IMG/VR virus record: IMGVR_UViG_3300042549_001260
Span: 1 to 57,515 of that record
Length of the DNA: 57,515 nucleotides
Direction: 5' to 3' (one strand)
From: a virus
A program made the translations under genes and the position numbers. Under the pieces are notes generated by a model. The model was not told where the DNA came from and ran no database searches. It was given only the letters and a program-made list of their open reading frames with translations. This document shows positions 1 to 8,497 of the stretch, piece after piece (the first letter of the stretch is position 1; each line of letters opens with the position of its first letter).

Positions 1-485
1 ATATTACGGACGACGAGAACTATTTTGATCTGTTGGAGAGGACTGCTGTACCTACTCAGCAAAAACCTCTTATCAACCCTGAGATATACTACATCCCTGA
101 CCCCAAAGTCCTTGAAGAAGGGCGTACGCAGGTTATCAACAAAGTTCTTGAGTATGCGCTGGAAAGATTGAGTGTACTCAACAAAGACGAGACCAGAACA
201 GACTTCAGTGTTCTTGAGGGTAAGCTTAAGAATTTTGTGAAGGTGGGAAGCCCTGAACGTGTGGAGATCATCAAGACGTTTGGTCCTGCAGCTTTGGCAG
301 ACCTGATGGCTACAGATAACCCCTACATCCAAGACTTGTTAAATACACCAGAGTTTGCAAGCCTAGTGGAACCCGCTAAGAATGTTGCCGGATTGAGAGC
401 AGTTGCTAATGATCCTAGAAGGTCTGAAGAAGAAAGAGAAGAAGCTAGACAACTTCTGCTAACGGACTTTGGAGTGTCGAGGTAA
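1..485 (+). CDS. 3' part of a virion-module protein gene that begins at the right end of the window
   Basis: This is the C-terminal part of a protein of unknown function. The reading frame is open from the first base. Placing base 1 on base 57383 puts it in the same frame as the gene that starts at 56911, for a total of 318 aa. An ATG at base 33 is internal to that frame and is not the likely start. The visible part is acidic and helical with no domain I recognise. Its stop overlaps the next gene's ATG (TAATG), so the two are translationally coupled. It sits between a 180-aa protein and a giant virion protein and is probably a structural or assembly protein of the late operon. Confidence 0.8.
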   Translation, partial: ITDDENYFDLLERTAVPTQQKPLINPEIYYIPDPKVLEEGRTQVINKVLEYALERLSVLNKDETRTDFSVLEGKLKNFVKVGSPERVEIIKTFGPAALADLMATDNPYIQDLLNTPEFASLVEPAKNVAGLRAVANDPRRSEEEREEARQLLLTDFGVSR

Positions 486-3400
486 TGGAAGAAGAAGATT
501 TTCTGACGAGCTACAAGAGAAAGCGTGAAGCCACACTTGAGACACTTCCGCAAACATCCCTACCTCCCGAAGAGACTGAAGAGGAAGACTTTCTAGAGGC
601 ATACAAGCAGAAGAGGCCCACTCAGCCAGAGCCTACTTTCGCACCTGTTGCAGTGACAGAAGAACCTGTTCCTTCAGACTTTATTAATCTAGAGAACAAG
701 GTTTATTCTGAGAACAGCCTGCTTGAGGAGGAGTTCTACCGTCCTATTGAAGGCTATATGGTTGACAGGTTTGGGGATCATATCAGAGACCTTGATCGTG
801 AAGATGTCGTCAATATGTACGCCAACAACATGCGTGGCTTCTCGGGTGGTAACTCTGTCCGTACAGTCAATGAGATTTCTTACCTCAATGAAATCAACGA
901 CGACGAAGAGAAGATGGCACGGGCTGGTCAAGCATACGAGATTTTTAATGGTATGCAGACGGTGTTTGGGGAAACCTCTTGGAGCGAAAAGGCTGAGATC
1001 GTACTGGACTACACTCGTTCCGCAGTGCTTGATCCTGTAAACGTCTTGTCGTTGGGTGCAGGTAAGGTTGCTACGGGTGGGGGCTTTAAACTTGGTTCCC
1101 AGATGGCTCTTATCTCTGCCAAGCAAGCATACAAAAAAGCTATCAACAAAGGCCTATCTATTTCGGATGCGACAGAGCTAGGTGCTAAGACCCTTCGGGT
1201 TGCAACTAAGATTGCCAAGAGAAAAGCTACCCGAGAGGCTACTAAACGTCAAGCTATCGAAGCTGCTGCTACCACTACCCTACAAAGAATGACGACGAGG
1301 ACTGCACTCAAGGAAGCTGCTGTTGTTGGCACCATTGAGTCTGCTATTGCCGCTGGTACAGACTACCTATATCAAGATGCCATGCTTCGCACTGCCGTTC
1401 AAGAGGAGTATAATGTCTATCAAACAGGTCTTTCTGCTGTAGTAGGTCTTGTGGCTGGTGGTCTCTCAGGTGCTGCGAGTAACGTAGGCACTGGGGCTTC
1501 AAGGACTGTTGCTCCAGAAAAGCTCAAAACATCTACTTTTGGGTCTAAGTCTCTTAGTAAGGTAGTCAACCAGACGCCATCAAGTGCTGCTACTCCTAGC
1601 TCTGCCCCCTATGTCCCCGGTGCTTCAAACTGGCTTAAGGACGTTGCTAAGGGTAAAGAGCTTGCAGATCAAGACTCTAAGTTTTTCTATACGATGCTCC
1701 TTGGGGATAGTGATAAGGGTCTGAAAGGTCTTGCCCACACCCTCCTCGAAGATGGTTACGTCTGGACACCCAGAACTGTAGACGACAAGGTGTCGAATTG
1801 GGTTGGGGATATTATCAAATACGCTGACCCTCAGGACGCTAAGAAGTTCATTGATGACTTCACTAAGGCCACTGGCATTGAAATGGCAGAAGGGAAGCAA
1901 CTCACTCTTGAGGCTTTTGCTGACACTTTCAAGAGGAAGATGAGTGACAGTGGCTATGTGATGAGTGCTGCGAGTCAGGTTGCAAGGCTCTTGGGCAGAG
2001 AAGCTAAGGACATTACTCTGGATGACTACGCCTCTGTAATCCTTGGGGGTGTCGGTTCTAAGACCTCAAAGGCCTCTGCAAAGGTGAAGACTCTGGGGGC
2101 GAAACTTGGTGATATTGTCGTAAGGGACATTCCAGATTTCCAGAACAACCTTATTAGACTTATGGTATCTAACCTCTCTACAACAGCACTGAACGTCACA
2201 GGCTACGCTGCAGCAAGCTCCCTCAACTCTGCGGCAGATGTTGCACGTGCTGTTTTGCTTGGTGGAAAAGCTGGCTTGGAGCTACTTACGAAACCTGCCA
2301 ATGCAAGAGAGACTGCCAGCAATGCTCTAGGGATTCTCGCTAACCAGAAGCAGAAGGCTCTCTTTACCCTTGACCCTAACACCACATACGACACCTTCTT
2401 AAGGTACTCTGAGTTGCGTCCTAAGTCAATGTCACAGTTGACACAAGTGCTTCCCGGTGGCGTAGAGTCTCTCGAAAAGCTTGGTAAAGGGTTTGACCCA
2501 GACAAACCTCTGCTGACCCTTGCCTCTAACCAAGCAGTTGACTTTATTGCGAGACTTAACTTTGTGTCTGCTCAGGATGGCTACACTAAGTCTATTGAGT
2601 TCTTGACACAAATGGATAAACTTCTTCGTCGCCCAGAGAAAGAGGGTGGCTTTGGTATGTCTTGGAACCAGTTCTTCTCTGCACCTGACCAGCACAAGAA
2701 GATGTTGTCTGAACGGTTTGTAACACTCGAAGCCAAGGCTGTGAACGACACGCTGGAGACAGTGTTCTCTAAGTCCTATAAGGGTGAAGACTTCATCGGA
2801 GAGGTTGCAGGGGTTATTGAGGATGCCCGTAACATTCCCGGTATCGGTATGCTTGTACCTTTTGGTCGCTTCTTCAATAACACTATTGGGGCTGCTTACG
2901 ATGCCACTGGAATACTACCATTTATCTCTAAAGTCTTTGGGGGAGAGCAAGACAAATTCTACTCTGAGATTTTTGCCAAGGGTGTAGTTTCATTGTCGCT
3001 ACTCAGCATACTTGCAAAGCGTGAGGAAGGCTTCATTGACTTGGGTCTTGGCTGGAGCGAAGAGATTGATGCAGAGACAGGGGAGATTATTGATGAGCGT
3101 TATGAATTCCCCTACGGTGCTTACAAGGCTGCAGCAAGAATTGTAGCGATGCAAAACAAGGGTCAAGAAGTCCCTAAAGAATTGGTTGCTCAGATTGGGG
3201 ACCAGTTCTTGGGACAGCTTACAAGACAGCTAGGAGAGGCTGGGGAAGGTCTTGGCAACATCTTTACCATCTTGTTCTCGGATGAAGGTCCAGATTTCTC
3301 GGAGGTTCTTTCCGGGATTTCCGGGACGATTGGCTCTCAGGTTGTTTCTGCAGCTACCCGTCCTTTGGAACCCCTCAACGTGCTTGCTGGTTTGAGCAGA

Positions 3401-4027
3401 GACGAAGAGTACTACACCCCTGATAGGAACCAAGGGGAGAAGGCAGTAAACAACTCTATGCGTTACCTAGATCAGATTATTGCCCTGTTCCGTGGTAATG
3501 AGAATGTATCTCCACCTGCGTTCAGTGCAGCAGAGGGCAAGCCTCGTACTACCCCTTCGCGTCTGATCTCTACGACTAGGGCGACAAAGCTAACTAACGT
3601 TGAAAGGGTGATGAACTCTATCGGTAAAGATACTTGGACTGCCAGTATGTCATCTCTCTCTGATGCTGCAGACAGTAGGTACAATGATATCTTCAACACT
3701 ATGGTTGAGAGGGGGGCACTGGACCTGTGGAACTCTAAGTCTTTCCGAGAAGGTGATTTAGAGTTGAAAAGAAACAAGGTTGCTACTCTCCTTAATAGTG
3801 CTAAGGAGTCTACTTTGTCATTCATGGAGAGTGGTGCTGCAAGGGGTGGGGATACGCAGTCTGCTCAGAGGATCAGGATTTCAAGGGGTGGTAAGTCTAA
3901 AGAGGCTATCCGTAGGACTATGGAGAAAATTGGCCTCGACAAAGAGTTTGAGGAGTTGTCCCCACAAGAGTTGGATGTCTTAGAGGCTACCCTTAAGTAC
4001 ACAGATGAATTCCTTAAGAACAAATAA
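485..4027 (+). CDS. large internal virion / ejection-type protein (1180 aa)
   Basis: Last gene of the late operon. The N-terminus carries two copies of an acidic motif (EEEDFLTSYKRKR and EEEDFLEAYKQKR, near residues 2-15 and 32-45). A long helical body with Ala-rich, partly hydrophobic stretches follows near residues 180-330 and 560-620. Size, position after the transglycosylase and late expression suggest an internal core or DNA-ejection protein comparable in role to T7 gp15/gp16. I see no catalytic motif. Start chosen at the ATG that overlaps the previous stop by one base. A strong hairpin terminator follows directly. Function is inferred from context. Confidence 0.8.
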   Translation: MEEEDFLTSYKRKREATLETLPQTSLPPEETEEEDFLEAYKQKRPTQPEPTFAPVAVTEEPVPSDFINLENKVYSENSLLEEEFYRPIEGYMVDRFGDHIRDLDREDVVNMYANNMRGFSGGNSVRTVNEISYLNEINDDEEKMARAGQAYEIFNGMQTVFGETSWSEKAEIVLDYTRSAVLDPVNVLSLGAGKVATGGGFKLGSQMALISAKQAYKKAINKGLSISDATELGAKTLRVATKIAKRKATREATKRQAIEAAATTTLQRMTTRTALKEAAVVGTIESAIAAGTDYLYQDAMLRTAVQEEYNVYQTGLSAVVGLVAGGLSGAASNVGTGASRTVAPEKLKTSTFGSKSLSKVVNQTPSSAATPSSAPYVPGASNWLKDVAKGKELADQDSKFFYTMLLGDSDKGLKGLAHTLLEDGYVWTPRTVDDKVSNWVGDIIKYADPQDAKKFIDDFTKATGIEMAEGKQLTLEAFADTFKRKMSDSGYVMSAASQVARLLGREAKDITLDDYASVILGGVGSKTSKASAKVKTLGAKLGDIVVRDIPDFQNNLIRLMVSNLSTTALNVTGYAAASSLNSAADVARAVLLGGKAGLELLTKPANARETASNALGILANQKQKALFTLDPNTTYDTFLRYSELRPKSMSQLTQVLPGGVESLEKLGKGFDPDKPLLTLASNQAVDFIARLNFVSAQDGYTKSIEFLTQMDKLLRRPEKEGGFGMSWNQFFSAPDQHKKMLSERFVTLEAKAVNDTLETVFSKSYKGEDFIGEVAGVIEDARNIPGIGMLVPFGRFFNNTIGAAYDATGILPFISKVFGGEQDKFYSEIFAKGVVSLSLLSILAKREEGFIDLGLGWSEEIDAETGEIIDERYEFPYGAYKAAARIVAMQNKGQEVPKELVAQIGDQFLGQLTRQLGEAGEGLGNIFTILFSDEGPDFSEVLSGISGTIGSQVVSAATRPLEPLNVLAGLSRDEEYYTPDRNQGEKAVNNSMRYLDQIIALFRGNENVSPPAFSAAEGKPRTTPSRLISTTRATKLTNVERVMNSIGKDTWTASMSSLSDAADSRYNDIFNTMVERGALDLWNSKSFREGDLELKRNKVATLLNSAKESTLSFMESGAARGGDTQSAQRIRISRGGKSKEAIRRTMEKIGLDKEFEELSPQELDVLEATLKYTDEFLKNK

Positions 4028-4030
4028 AAA

Positions 4031-4055
4031 GAGAGGGGGTCTGCGGCCCCCTTTT
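4031..4055. terminator. bidirectional hairpin terminator between the converging arms
   Basis: A GGGGG/CCCCC stem with a 7-nt loop is flanked by an A-run on its left and TTTTC on its right, so it reads as a rho-independent terminator on both strands. It lies in the 36-bp gap between the last rightward late gene and the last leftward early gene, exactly where both transcripts must stop. Confidence 0.85.
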
Positions 4056-4063
4056 CATTAAGT

Positions 4064-4258
4064 TCAATCTTCAAGCATATAGTCAGCCCACTCTTCGGCT
4101 TCCCTCTTGATCTCTTCCCTTCTTACGAGGCCAGTAGACCTTGAGAGGAGTGCATTCATGGCCATTCCCATTAGATAGATTTTGGAGGTCATGGGCTTAG
4201 GGGGTGCACTATACCTCTTCTTTGCTCTGAACTCCTTGGCCTCTTCTTCGATTTTCAT
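4064..4258 (-). CDS. small hypothetical protein (64 aa)
   Basis: Last gene of the leftward arm. Basic N-terminal half, acidic helical C-terminus. The frame is open further upstream, but that extension runs through the neighbouring gene. I chose the ATG that gives MKIEEEAKEF, which leaves a 50-bp overlap with the upstream gene. No recognised domain. Expression is probably coupled to the upstream gene. Confidence 0.55.
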   Translation of the reverse strand: MKIEEEAKEFRAKKRYSAPPKPMTSKIYLMGMAMNALLSRSTGLVRREEIKREAEEWADYMLED

Positions 4259-4400
4259 TGTCTCTGACCCATTCCAAGTTTCGGGAATAGGCTTTGTTGA
4301 ATCCAAACTCCCAATCTCTGTACTTTGTTGTGTCTTCGTGGTACGGGTTTGTGGTCTGCCCTTTGCCAAAATCTTTGTATCCTTGTTCAAATGCGTTCAT
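4209..4400 (-). CDS. small protein resembling the ribosome modulation factor fold (63 aa)
   Basis: The sequence begins MNAFEQGYKDFGKG and later has WEFGFNKAY. This G-Y-x-x-G followed by N-P-Y and W-x-x-G-x pattern is seen in RMF-like small phage proteins. A GGAGAAG Shine-Dalgarno lies just upstream, and its start overlaps the stop of a 22-aa membrane peptide (TGATG). If RMF-like, it might act on host ribosomes, but the resemblance is short and the function is a guess. Confidence 0.65.
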   Translation of the reverse strand: MNAFEQGYKDFGKGQTTNPYHEDTTKYRDWEFGFNKAYSRNLEWVRDNENRRRGQGVQSKEEV

Positions 4401-4468
4401 CAGTCTTCTCCACTGAGCGCCCAGATTGTAAATATCACGAAAGCTAAGATTATTAGACTGGTAGTCAT
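4400..4468 (-). CDS. 22-residue single-pass membrane peptide
   Basis: A 22-codon frame whose residues 4-18 (SLIILAFVIFTIWAL) form one hydrophobic segment. It is locked between its neighbours: its ATG overlaps the upstream stop (ATGA) and its stop overlaps the downstream start (TGATG). A GGGGAGA Shine-Dalgarno precedes it at normal spacing. This tight packing supports real translation. No homologue is recognised; a role in membrane modification or lysis timing is possible but unproven. Confidence 0.6.
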   Translation of the reverse strand: MTTSLIILAFVIFTIWALSGED

Positions 4469-4662
4469 GCAGGGTCTCCCCAGTTGTGGCAAGTGTATAT
4501 CACTGTGTGGTCTGGTATCTCACCCCTTGCAGCAGCTTCCTGATTAAGTACAATCATGCTCTGCGCTGTTGTGGTACACCCCTCTACACTAAGGAATACC
4601 TCTGGTGGAGAGATGGTCCTACACTCATTCATGGTGCAGATGAGGAATACAAGAGAGATCAT
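4465..4662 (-). CDS. small exported or membrane-anchored hypothetical protein (65 aa)
   Basis: The N-terminus MISLVFLICTMNEC is short and hydrophobic with cysteines near residues 9 and 14, resembling a lipoprotein-like signal. The remainder is soluble with two more cysteines. Start chosen at the ATG that overlaps the DUF3310 gene stop by four bases, preceded by GGAGAAG. Could be an outer-membrane lipoprotein or spanin-like element, but it lies in the early arm away from the lysis genes. Confidence 0.6.
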   Translation of the reverse strand: MISLVFLICTMNECRTISPPEVFLSVEGCTTTAQSMIVLNQEAAARGEIPDHTVIYTCHNWGDPA

Positions 4663-4913
4663 CCTAGCTTCTCCATGAAAGCTATGAGTCGCTTGTGGTA
4701 CCACTCTGCCTTACGCAAGTCTTCCAAACCATTCTTGTAACGCCAGCGATGATTGTACTTAGCGATGTTCCCACGCAGGTAACCGATGTACTCATCAGGG
4801 CTGAGAAAGTCTTCAATGTAGTCGATACACTCAATCTTTCCTTTGCCGTAGTGTGCAGGGCTGTTTACCATGTCTGCTGTCGTTTGACTTGCTGTCGTCT
4901 GACTGTCTGTCAT
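4659..4913 (-). CDS. DUF3310-family protein (84 aa)
   Basis: After a Thr/Ser-rich leader (TDSQTTASQTTAD) the protein matches the DUF3310 pattern: VNSPAHY, then IECIDYIED, then YLRGNIAKY and NGLEDLRKAEWYHKRL. This small helical family is common in phages, often near nucleotide-metabolism genes; its biochemical role is not established. It is coupled to phoH by an ATGA overlap. Confidence 0.9.
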   Translation of the reverse strand: MTDSQTTASQTTADMVNSPAHYGKGKIECIDYIEDFLSPDEYIGYLRGNIAKYNHRWRYKNGLEDLRKAEWYHKRLIAFMEKLG

Positions 4914-5614
4914 AGCTTCTCATCCTCGAATGCCACGATCCACTGCTTACAGATGTCACTGCGAACAATGTCATCCACTCCGAACTCAACGATAGGCACA
5001 GGCAGATTGTGCTTCTTAACAAGATGGATGATCGTTGCTAGGCCCGACTTACCACCAATATCTGACTGCTTTATGTCACCGTTGATTACAACTTTACAGT
5101 CTTTTCCAATTCGAGTCAAGAACATTTTAATCTCAGCAATGGAAGTGTTCTGTGCTTCGTCTAAGATAATGAAAGCATTCTTGAACGACCGTCCCCGCAT
5201 AGTAGATAGGGGTGCCATTTCGATATTGCCGTTCTTGATCCCAGTCTCTACCGTACCCTTGCCCAATTGTTCATTGAGAACATCCAGCACAGGTGCAGCC
5301 CAAGGGGCAAACTTCTCTTCAAGAGTGCCGGGGAAGTACCCTAAGTCCTTACCTACAGACACATTAGGACGAGTCAGAATAATCTTGCTGATCTCTCTGT
5401 TGGCGTACATGTTGGCTGCATAGGTGGCTGCAAGGAAGGTCTTGCCTGTGCCAGAGAACCCGCAGACAATCACTTGATCTGAACTGCCCAGATGTTTGAG
5501 ATAGAGTGCTTGATTGTCGTTGAGTGGCTTAATAGCAACAGTACGCATTGCACCTTCTTGTTCAGAATTCTTGTATCGTGACACCCGTTTGCCTTTAGGT
5601 TTCTCCAGAGTCAT
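4910..5614 (-). CDS. phoH: PhoH-like P-loop ATPase
   Basis: PhoH family member of 234 aa. Walker A is GFSGTGKT (residues 52-59) and Walker B is FIILDEAQN (about 148-156). Phage PhoH proteins are common in marine phages; the bacterial family includes RNA-associated ATPases, and the phage role is unknown. I chose the ATG with GGAGG six bases upstream; a TTG two codons earlier is an alternative. It overlaps the upstream membrane-protein gene by about 20 bp and the DUF3310 gene by four. Confidence 0.92.
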   Translation of the reverse strand: MTLEKPKGKRVSRYKNSEQEGAMRTVAIKPLNDNQALYLKHLGSSDQVIVCGFSGTGKTFLAATYAANMYANREISKIILTRPNVSVGKDLGYFPGTLEEKFAPWAAPVLDVLNEQLGKGTVETGIKNGNIEMAPLSTMRGRSFKNAFIILDEAQNTSIAEIKMFLTRIGKDCKVVINGDIKQSDIGGKSGLATIIHLVKKHNLPVPIVEFGVDDIVRSDICKQWIVAFEDEKL

Positions 5615-5777
5615 CTTCAACCTCCACGTTTAAGATACCTTGTTCACCCAGATCAAGGAGCATCTGCACCACAACCTGTTCTATTTCATCTAAGTCCCTC
5701 TTAATCCACCAAGAGAGTAAGACGTTCACTACGAGTCCAACTAGGATAGCTATTTCAATGACCACTGTATGCTCCAC
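5595..5777 (-). CDS. small single-pass membrane protein (60 aa)
   Basis: Residues 5-24 form a hydrophobic helix (VVIEIAILVGLVVNVLLSWW), followed by a charged amphipathic tail rich in Asp and Glu. It overlaps the phoH start by about 20 bp, which suggests coupled translation. No family recognised; the topology would place the tail in the cytoplasm or periplasm next to the membrane. Confidence 0.7.
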   Translation of the reverse strand: MEHTVVIEIAILVGLVVNVLLSWWIKRDLDEIEQVVVQMLLDLGEQGILNVEVEDDSGET

Positions 5778-5828
5778 AAAGGTTGTGTTGTGAGCAGTTT
5801 ATCATCATGCTCAGGATGTGGCAAGGTT

Positions 5829-7565
5829 TTAGATACTATCGCAACTACGCATACCAGTCTCAGGGTCGATATAGCAGGCACCACCCTCTACTACGGTTTC
5901 GTCGTTCTCTTCCTTAGATTCGATGACATCCTCTGATGCAGATGAGTTAAGGATGCCACCACGCTTTCCAGAAGCTCGGAACGTAGTGCAACCCTTAGCC
6001 CCACCCTGCCAAGCCTGCATATAGACGTTCTTGAACTCCTCCCAAGTCACATCCGCACCTACGTTACAAGTCTTGGAGCAAGCACTATCTACCCACTTCT
6101 GTGCAGCAGTAAGCATGTTTACATGGTCTTGGACAGAAATCTGACTTGCGGTGATGCACTCTACGCCCCACTCACGGAAAGCGTAGTCTTCAACCTTCTC
6201 GTACATGGGGCCATCAGCCGTTTGGATAGTCCTAGTGTACGACAAAGAAAAGACTGGTTCAAGACCCGAGGAGATATTGTTAGCAGTAAGACTGATGGTC
6301 CCAGTAGGTGCAATAGAAGTAAGGTGCGAGTTACGGATACCAAACTTCTTAATCTTTAACTGCACCTCATAGTCCAGATTCTCTACGAACTTAGACTTCA
6401 AGTACTTTTCTTCGTCATAGGCAGGGAACGGACCTTTCTCAGCAGCGATAGTGGCGGATGCAGAGTAACACCAGTTTGCAAGGTGCTCCAAGACCTTCTC
6501 AGTAAAGTTCGTCGCCTCTTTAGAGCCATATCGAAACCCGAGAGCGCCAAGAGCATTACCAAGACCAGTTACCCCCAGACCCATACGGCGCTTACTCTTA
6601 GCTTCTGCTTCTTGTTGGGGCAGAGGGTAGATAGTCTCGTCGATCACGTTATCCATGGCACGAACAACATAAGGGACATCGTGCTGCAGTAGTGACCAGT
6701 TGAAAGCAAAACCTTCCTCAGTACGATAGACATACTTGGTAAGATTAAAACTGCCCAACAAGCAAGCCCCATAAGGAGGAAGAGGTTGTTCACCACAGGG
6801 GTTAGTCGCAGAAATGTCTTCCATGTAGTATAGGTTGTTCATTTCATTGACACGATCAATAAAGATCACACCCGGCTCTGCCCAGTCCCAGTTCACTCGG
6901 AGCATTGCATCCCACAAGTTACGTGCACGGACAGTATCAAAAATACGTTCCTCAAACACAAGGTCAAAAGGCTCGTCGTTTTTTACAGCTTCCATGAACT
7001 TGTCAGTGACCAAGACTGAGATGTTGAACTGGGTTAGGCTGCTGCTGTTAGCCTTGGCTGTGATGAACTCCATGATGTCAGGGTGATCGACACGAAGACA
7101 GCCCATCTGAGCACCACGACGATGCCCTGCCGAAGCAATAGTCTTACAGATAGCATCCATGATACCCATGAACGACACAGGGCCTGAGGCTTGGCTACCC
7201 AGAGACTTGATACGAGCACCCTTGGGGCGGATACTAGAGAAGTCGTAGCCTACACCACCACCCATCTGCATCGTCTTAGCGGCTTCCGTTGCAACCTCCA
7301 TGATGCCCATAAGGTTGTCAGGAACCTTCTGCATAACAAAACAGTTAAAGGCAGTGACCTTACGGTAAGAGCCTGCGGCACTCTGCACACGTCCACCGGG
7401 TAGGAAGCGTTGCTCTTTCAGGATTTCATTGAACTTGGCGTAGTGGTTTTTGTCGTCGGTCAGGGCTTCTGCCACACGAGCACATTTCTGCCCATAGGTT
7501 TCACCCTCTTGACGGTACTTAACTTCGTCAGCCCAGATTGCAATCGGGATAGTCGGTCCAGTCAT
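5829..7565 (-). CDS. nrdJ: adenosylcobalamin-dependent (class II) ribonucleotide reductase
   Basis: Reduces ribonucleotides to deoxyribonucleotides for phage DNA synthesis. 578 aa. The catalytic loop NPCGEQ is at residues 255-260, with a partner cysteine in AFNCF near residue 75. LTSIAPTGTIS (about 415) and the GGAKGCTTFR segment (about 521-530) fit the class II/NrdJ fold. The redox-relay cysteines lie at the C-terminus (residues 564 and 575). No small radical subunit gene is present, consistent with a B12-dependent enzyme. A GAGAAG Shine-Dalgarno precedes the ATG. Dependence on cobalamin is inferred from the class. Confidence 0.93.
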   Translation of the reverse strand: MTGPTIPIAIWADEVKYRQEGETYGQKCARVAEALTDDKNHYAKFNEILKEQRFLPGGRVQSAAGSYRKVTAFNCFVMQKVPDNLMGIMEVATEAAKTMQMGGGVGYDFSSIRPKGARIKSLGSQASGPVSFMGIMDAICKTIASAGHRRGAQMGCLRVDHPDIMEFITAKANSSSLTQFNISVLVTDKFMEAVKNDEPFDLVFEERIFDTVRARNLWDAMLRVNWDWAEPGVIFIDRVNEMNNLYYMEDISATNPCGEQPLPPYGACLLGSFNLTKYVYRTEEGFAFNWSLLQHDVPYVVRAMDNVIDETIYPLPQQEAEAKSKRRMGLGVTGLGNALGALGFRYGSKEATNFTEKVLEHLANWCYSASATIAAEKGPFPAYDEEKYLKSKFVENLDYEVQLKIKKFGIRNSHLTSIAPTGTISLTANNISSGLEPVFSLSYTRTIQTADGPMYEKVEDYAFREWGVECITASQISVQDHVNMLTAAQKWVDSACSKTCNVGADVTWEEFKNVYMQAWQGGAKGCTTFRASGKRGGILNSSASEDVIESKEENDETVVEGGACYIDPETGMRSCDSI

Positions 7566-7628
7566 TGTTTCTTCTCTTTCAGGTTTTTAAGTTTCGTAGC
7601 AGAATCTTTTTGCAGGACTCTAGCATGG

Positions 7629-7793
7629 CTAATCCACTATGATTGCAACACGGTGGGCTTGCACAATGATGCGGTTTGTGGTGAGGTCATGCTTGGCTGT
7701 CACAGGGTTCTGGGAGGACCAGTCAACTAGCACAACTGGAACCCCCTTGTCTTGCACTTTATATAGTTTGTCGATAAGCTCTTGCACTGTCAT
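7629..7793 (-). CDS. small hypothetical protein (54 aa)
   Basis: A compact protein starting MTVQELIDKLYKVQDKG, with a beta-rich core containing VPVVLVDW and RIIVQAHRVAIIV. An AAGGAA Shine-Dalgarno precedes this ATG; the longer open frame upstream belongs to the overlapping membrane-protein gene. The start overlaps that gene's stop (ATGA). Function unknown. Confidence 0.75.
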   Translation of the reverse strand: MTVQELIDKLYKVQDKGVPVVLVDWSSQNPVTAKHDLTTNRIIVQAHRVAIIVD

Positions 7794-7954
7794 TCTAGTT
7801 TCCTTACAGCAAGTGCTGCCAAAAAGGCGATGAGGATAATAATGGATATACCAACCCAAAAAGGACTGAAAACCCACCACCAAGACCATGTGATCGAACC
7901 GACTAGTTTTAGTCCGATGAAGAGCGTTGTCAAGAGGTAGATGAAAATCCCCAT
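7790..7954 (-). CDS. two-segment membrane protein (54 aa)
   Basis: Two hydrophobic segments (about residues 3-20 and 24-48) flank a Trp-rich motif, SITWSWWWVFSPFW. Short proteins with a Trp-rich turn and two helices are common in phage early operons; their function is unknown. Start and stop both overlap their neighbours (TGATG and ATGA), which supports it as a coding gene. Confidence 0.75.
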   Translation of the reverse strand: MGIFIYLLTTLFIGLKLVGSITWSWWWVFSPFWVGISIIILIAFLAALAVRKLE

Positions 7955-8340
7955 CAGATTAAATCCTCCAATTCGACTGCAGGATAGTCAGGGTTCTTCA
8001 TGATCTTCCCGTCTTCTCTTCGCTTTACGGTTCCGTCTGGCTGTACACAACGACCGATATTGTTGTCATGCACACGCTCTACAGCCTCATCCAGATTGTA
8101 CCCAGCAGCAAGAGCATACCCGTAGATCACATACACAAGGTCTGCAAGCTCCTTCAAGTCCTTCACGGTGTGTGGCGACTCTTTGCACCACTCCTCGTAT
8201 TCCTCGCAGATCAATCTCTGATATAGTGCCACATCAGGTTTTTGATCCAGAACTTTAGAGAACTCCCTCACCAGTACGGACGGGGTGTATTGCTTCTCTT
8301 GTTCAAAGTAGCCTAGTCCTGTGTCGTCCCACTTAGCCAT
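7954..8340 (-). CDS. MazG-like / PRA-PH-type NTP pyrophosphohydrolase
   Basis: 128-aa all-alpha NTP pyrophosphohydrolase family protein. The metal-binding signature is visible as CEEYEEW (Glu 46, 47, 49 and 50) and KELADLVYV (Glu64 and Asp67), followed by the helix pair AAGYNLDEAVERVHDNN. Such enzymes hydrolyse nucleoside triphosphates to monophosphates and in phages may trim non-canonical nucleotides or alter alarmone levels. Its place near the RNR fits nucleotide-pool control; the substrate cannot be told from sequence. Confidence 0.85.
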   Translation of the reverse strand: MAKWDDTGLGYFEQEKQYTPSVLVREFSKVLDQKPDVALYQRLICEEYEEWCKESPHTVKDLKELADLVYVIYGYALAAGYNLDEAVERVHDNNIGRCVQPDGTVKRREDGKIMKNPDYPAVELEDLI

Positions 8341-8497
8341 TTTCTACCTCCAGTACTTCCAGTGTGTGTAGTGTCAGATCATCGGTGTCAAACACTGCGG
8401 ATTCAATTAGACTGTAGACATTCTCTATCTCATCGTCAGTGCCAGCAAAGGCTGCTTCGGGATGGACGCCAACAAGGATTGTTACTTCATAGTTCAT
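8333..8497 (-). CDS. small acidic hypothetical protein (54 aa)
   Basis: Begins MNYEVTILVGVHPEAAF and is rich in Asp and Glu with predicted alternating strands and helices. It fills the gap between the phosphoesterase and the MazG-like gene, overlapping both (ATGA upstream, eight bases downstream). This packing is the main evidence that it is translated. No family recognised. Confidence 0.7.
   Translation of the reverse strand: MNYEVTILVGVHPEAAFAGTDDEIENVYSLIESAVFDTDDLTLHTLEVLEVENG

Noticed and set aside
1-133. Defined direct terminal repeats of T7 type
   Set aside because: The length and position inside a coding gene, with the reading frame preserved across the joint, fit an assembly overlap of a circular contig better than real packaging ends.
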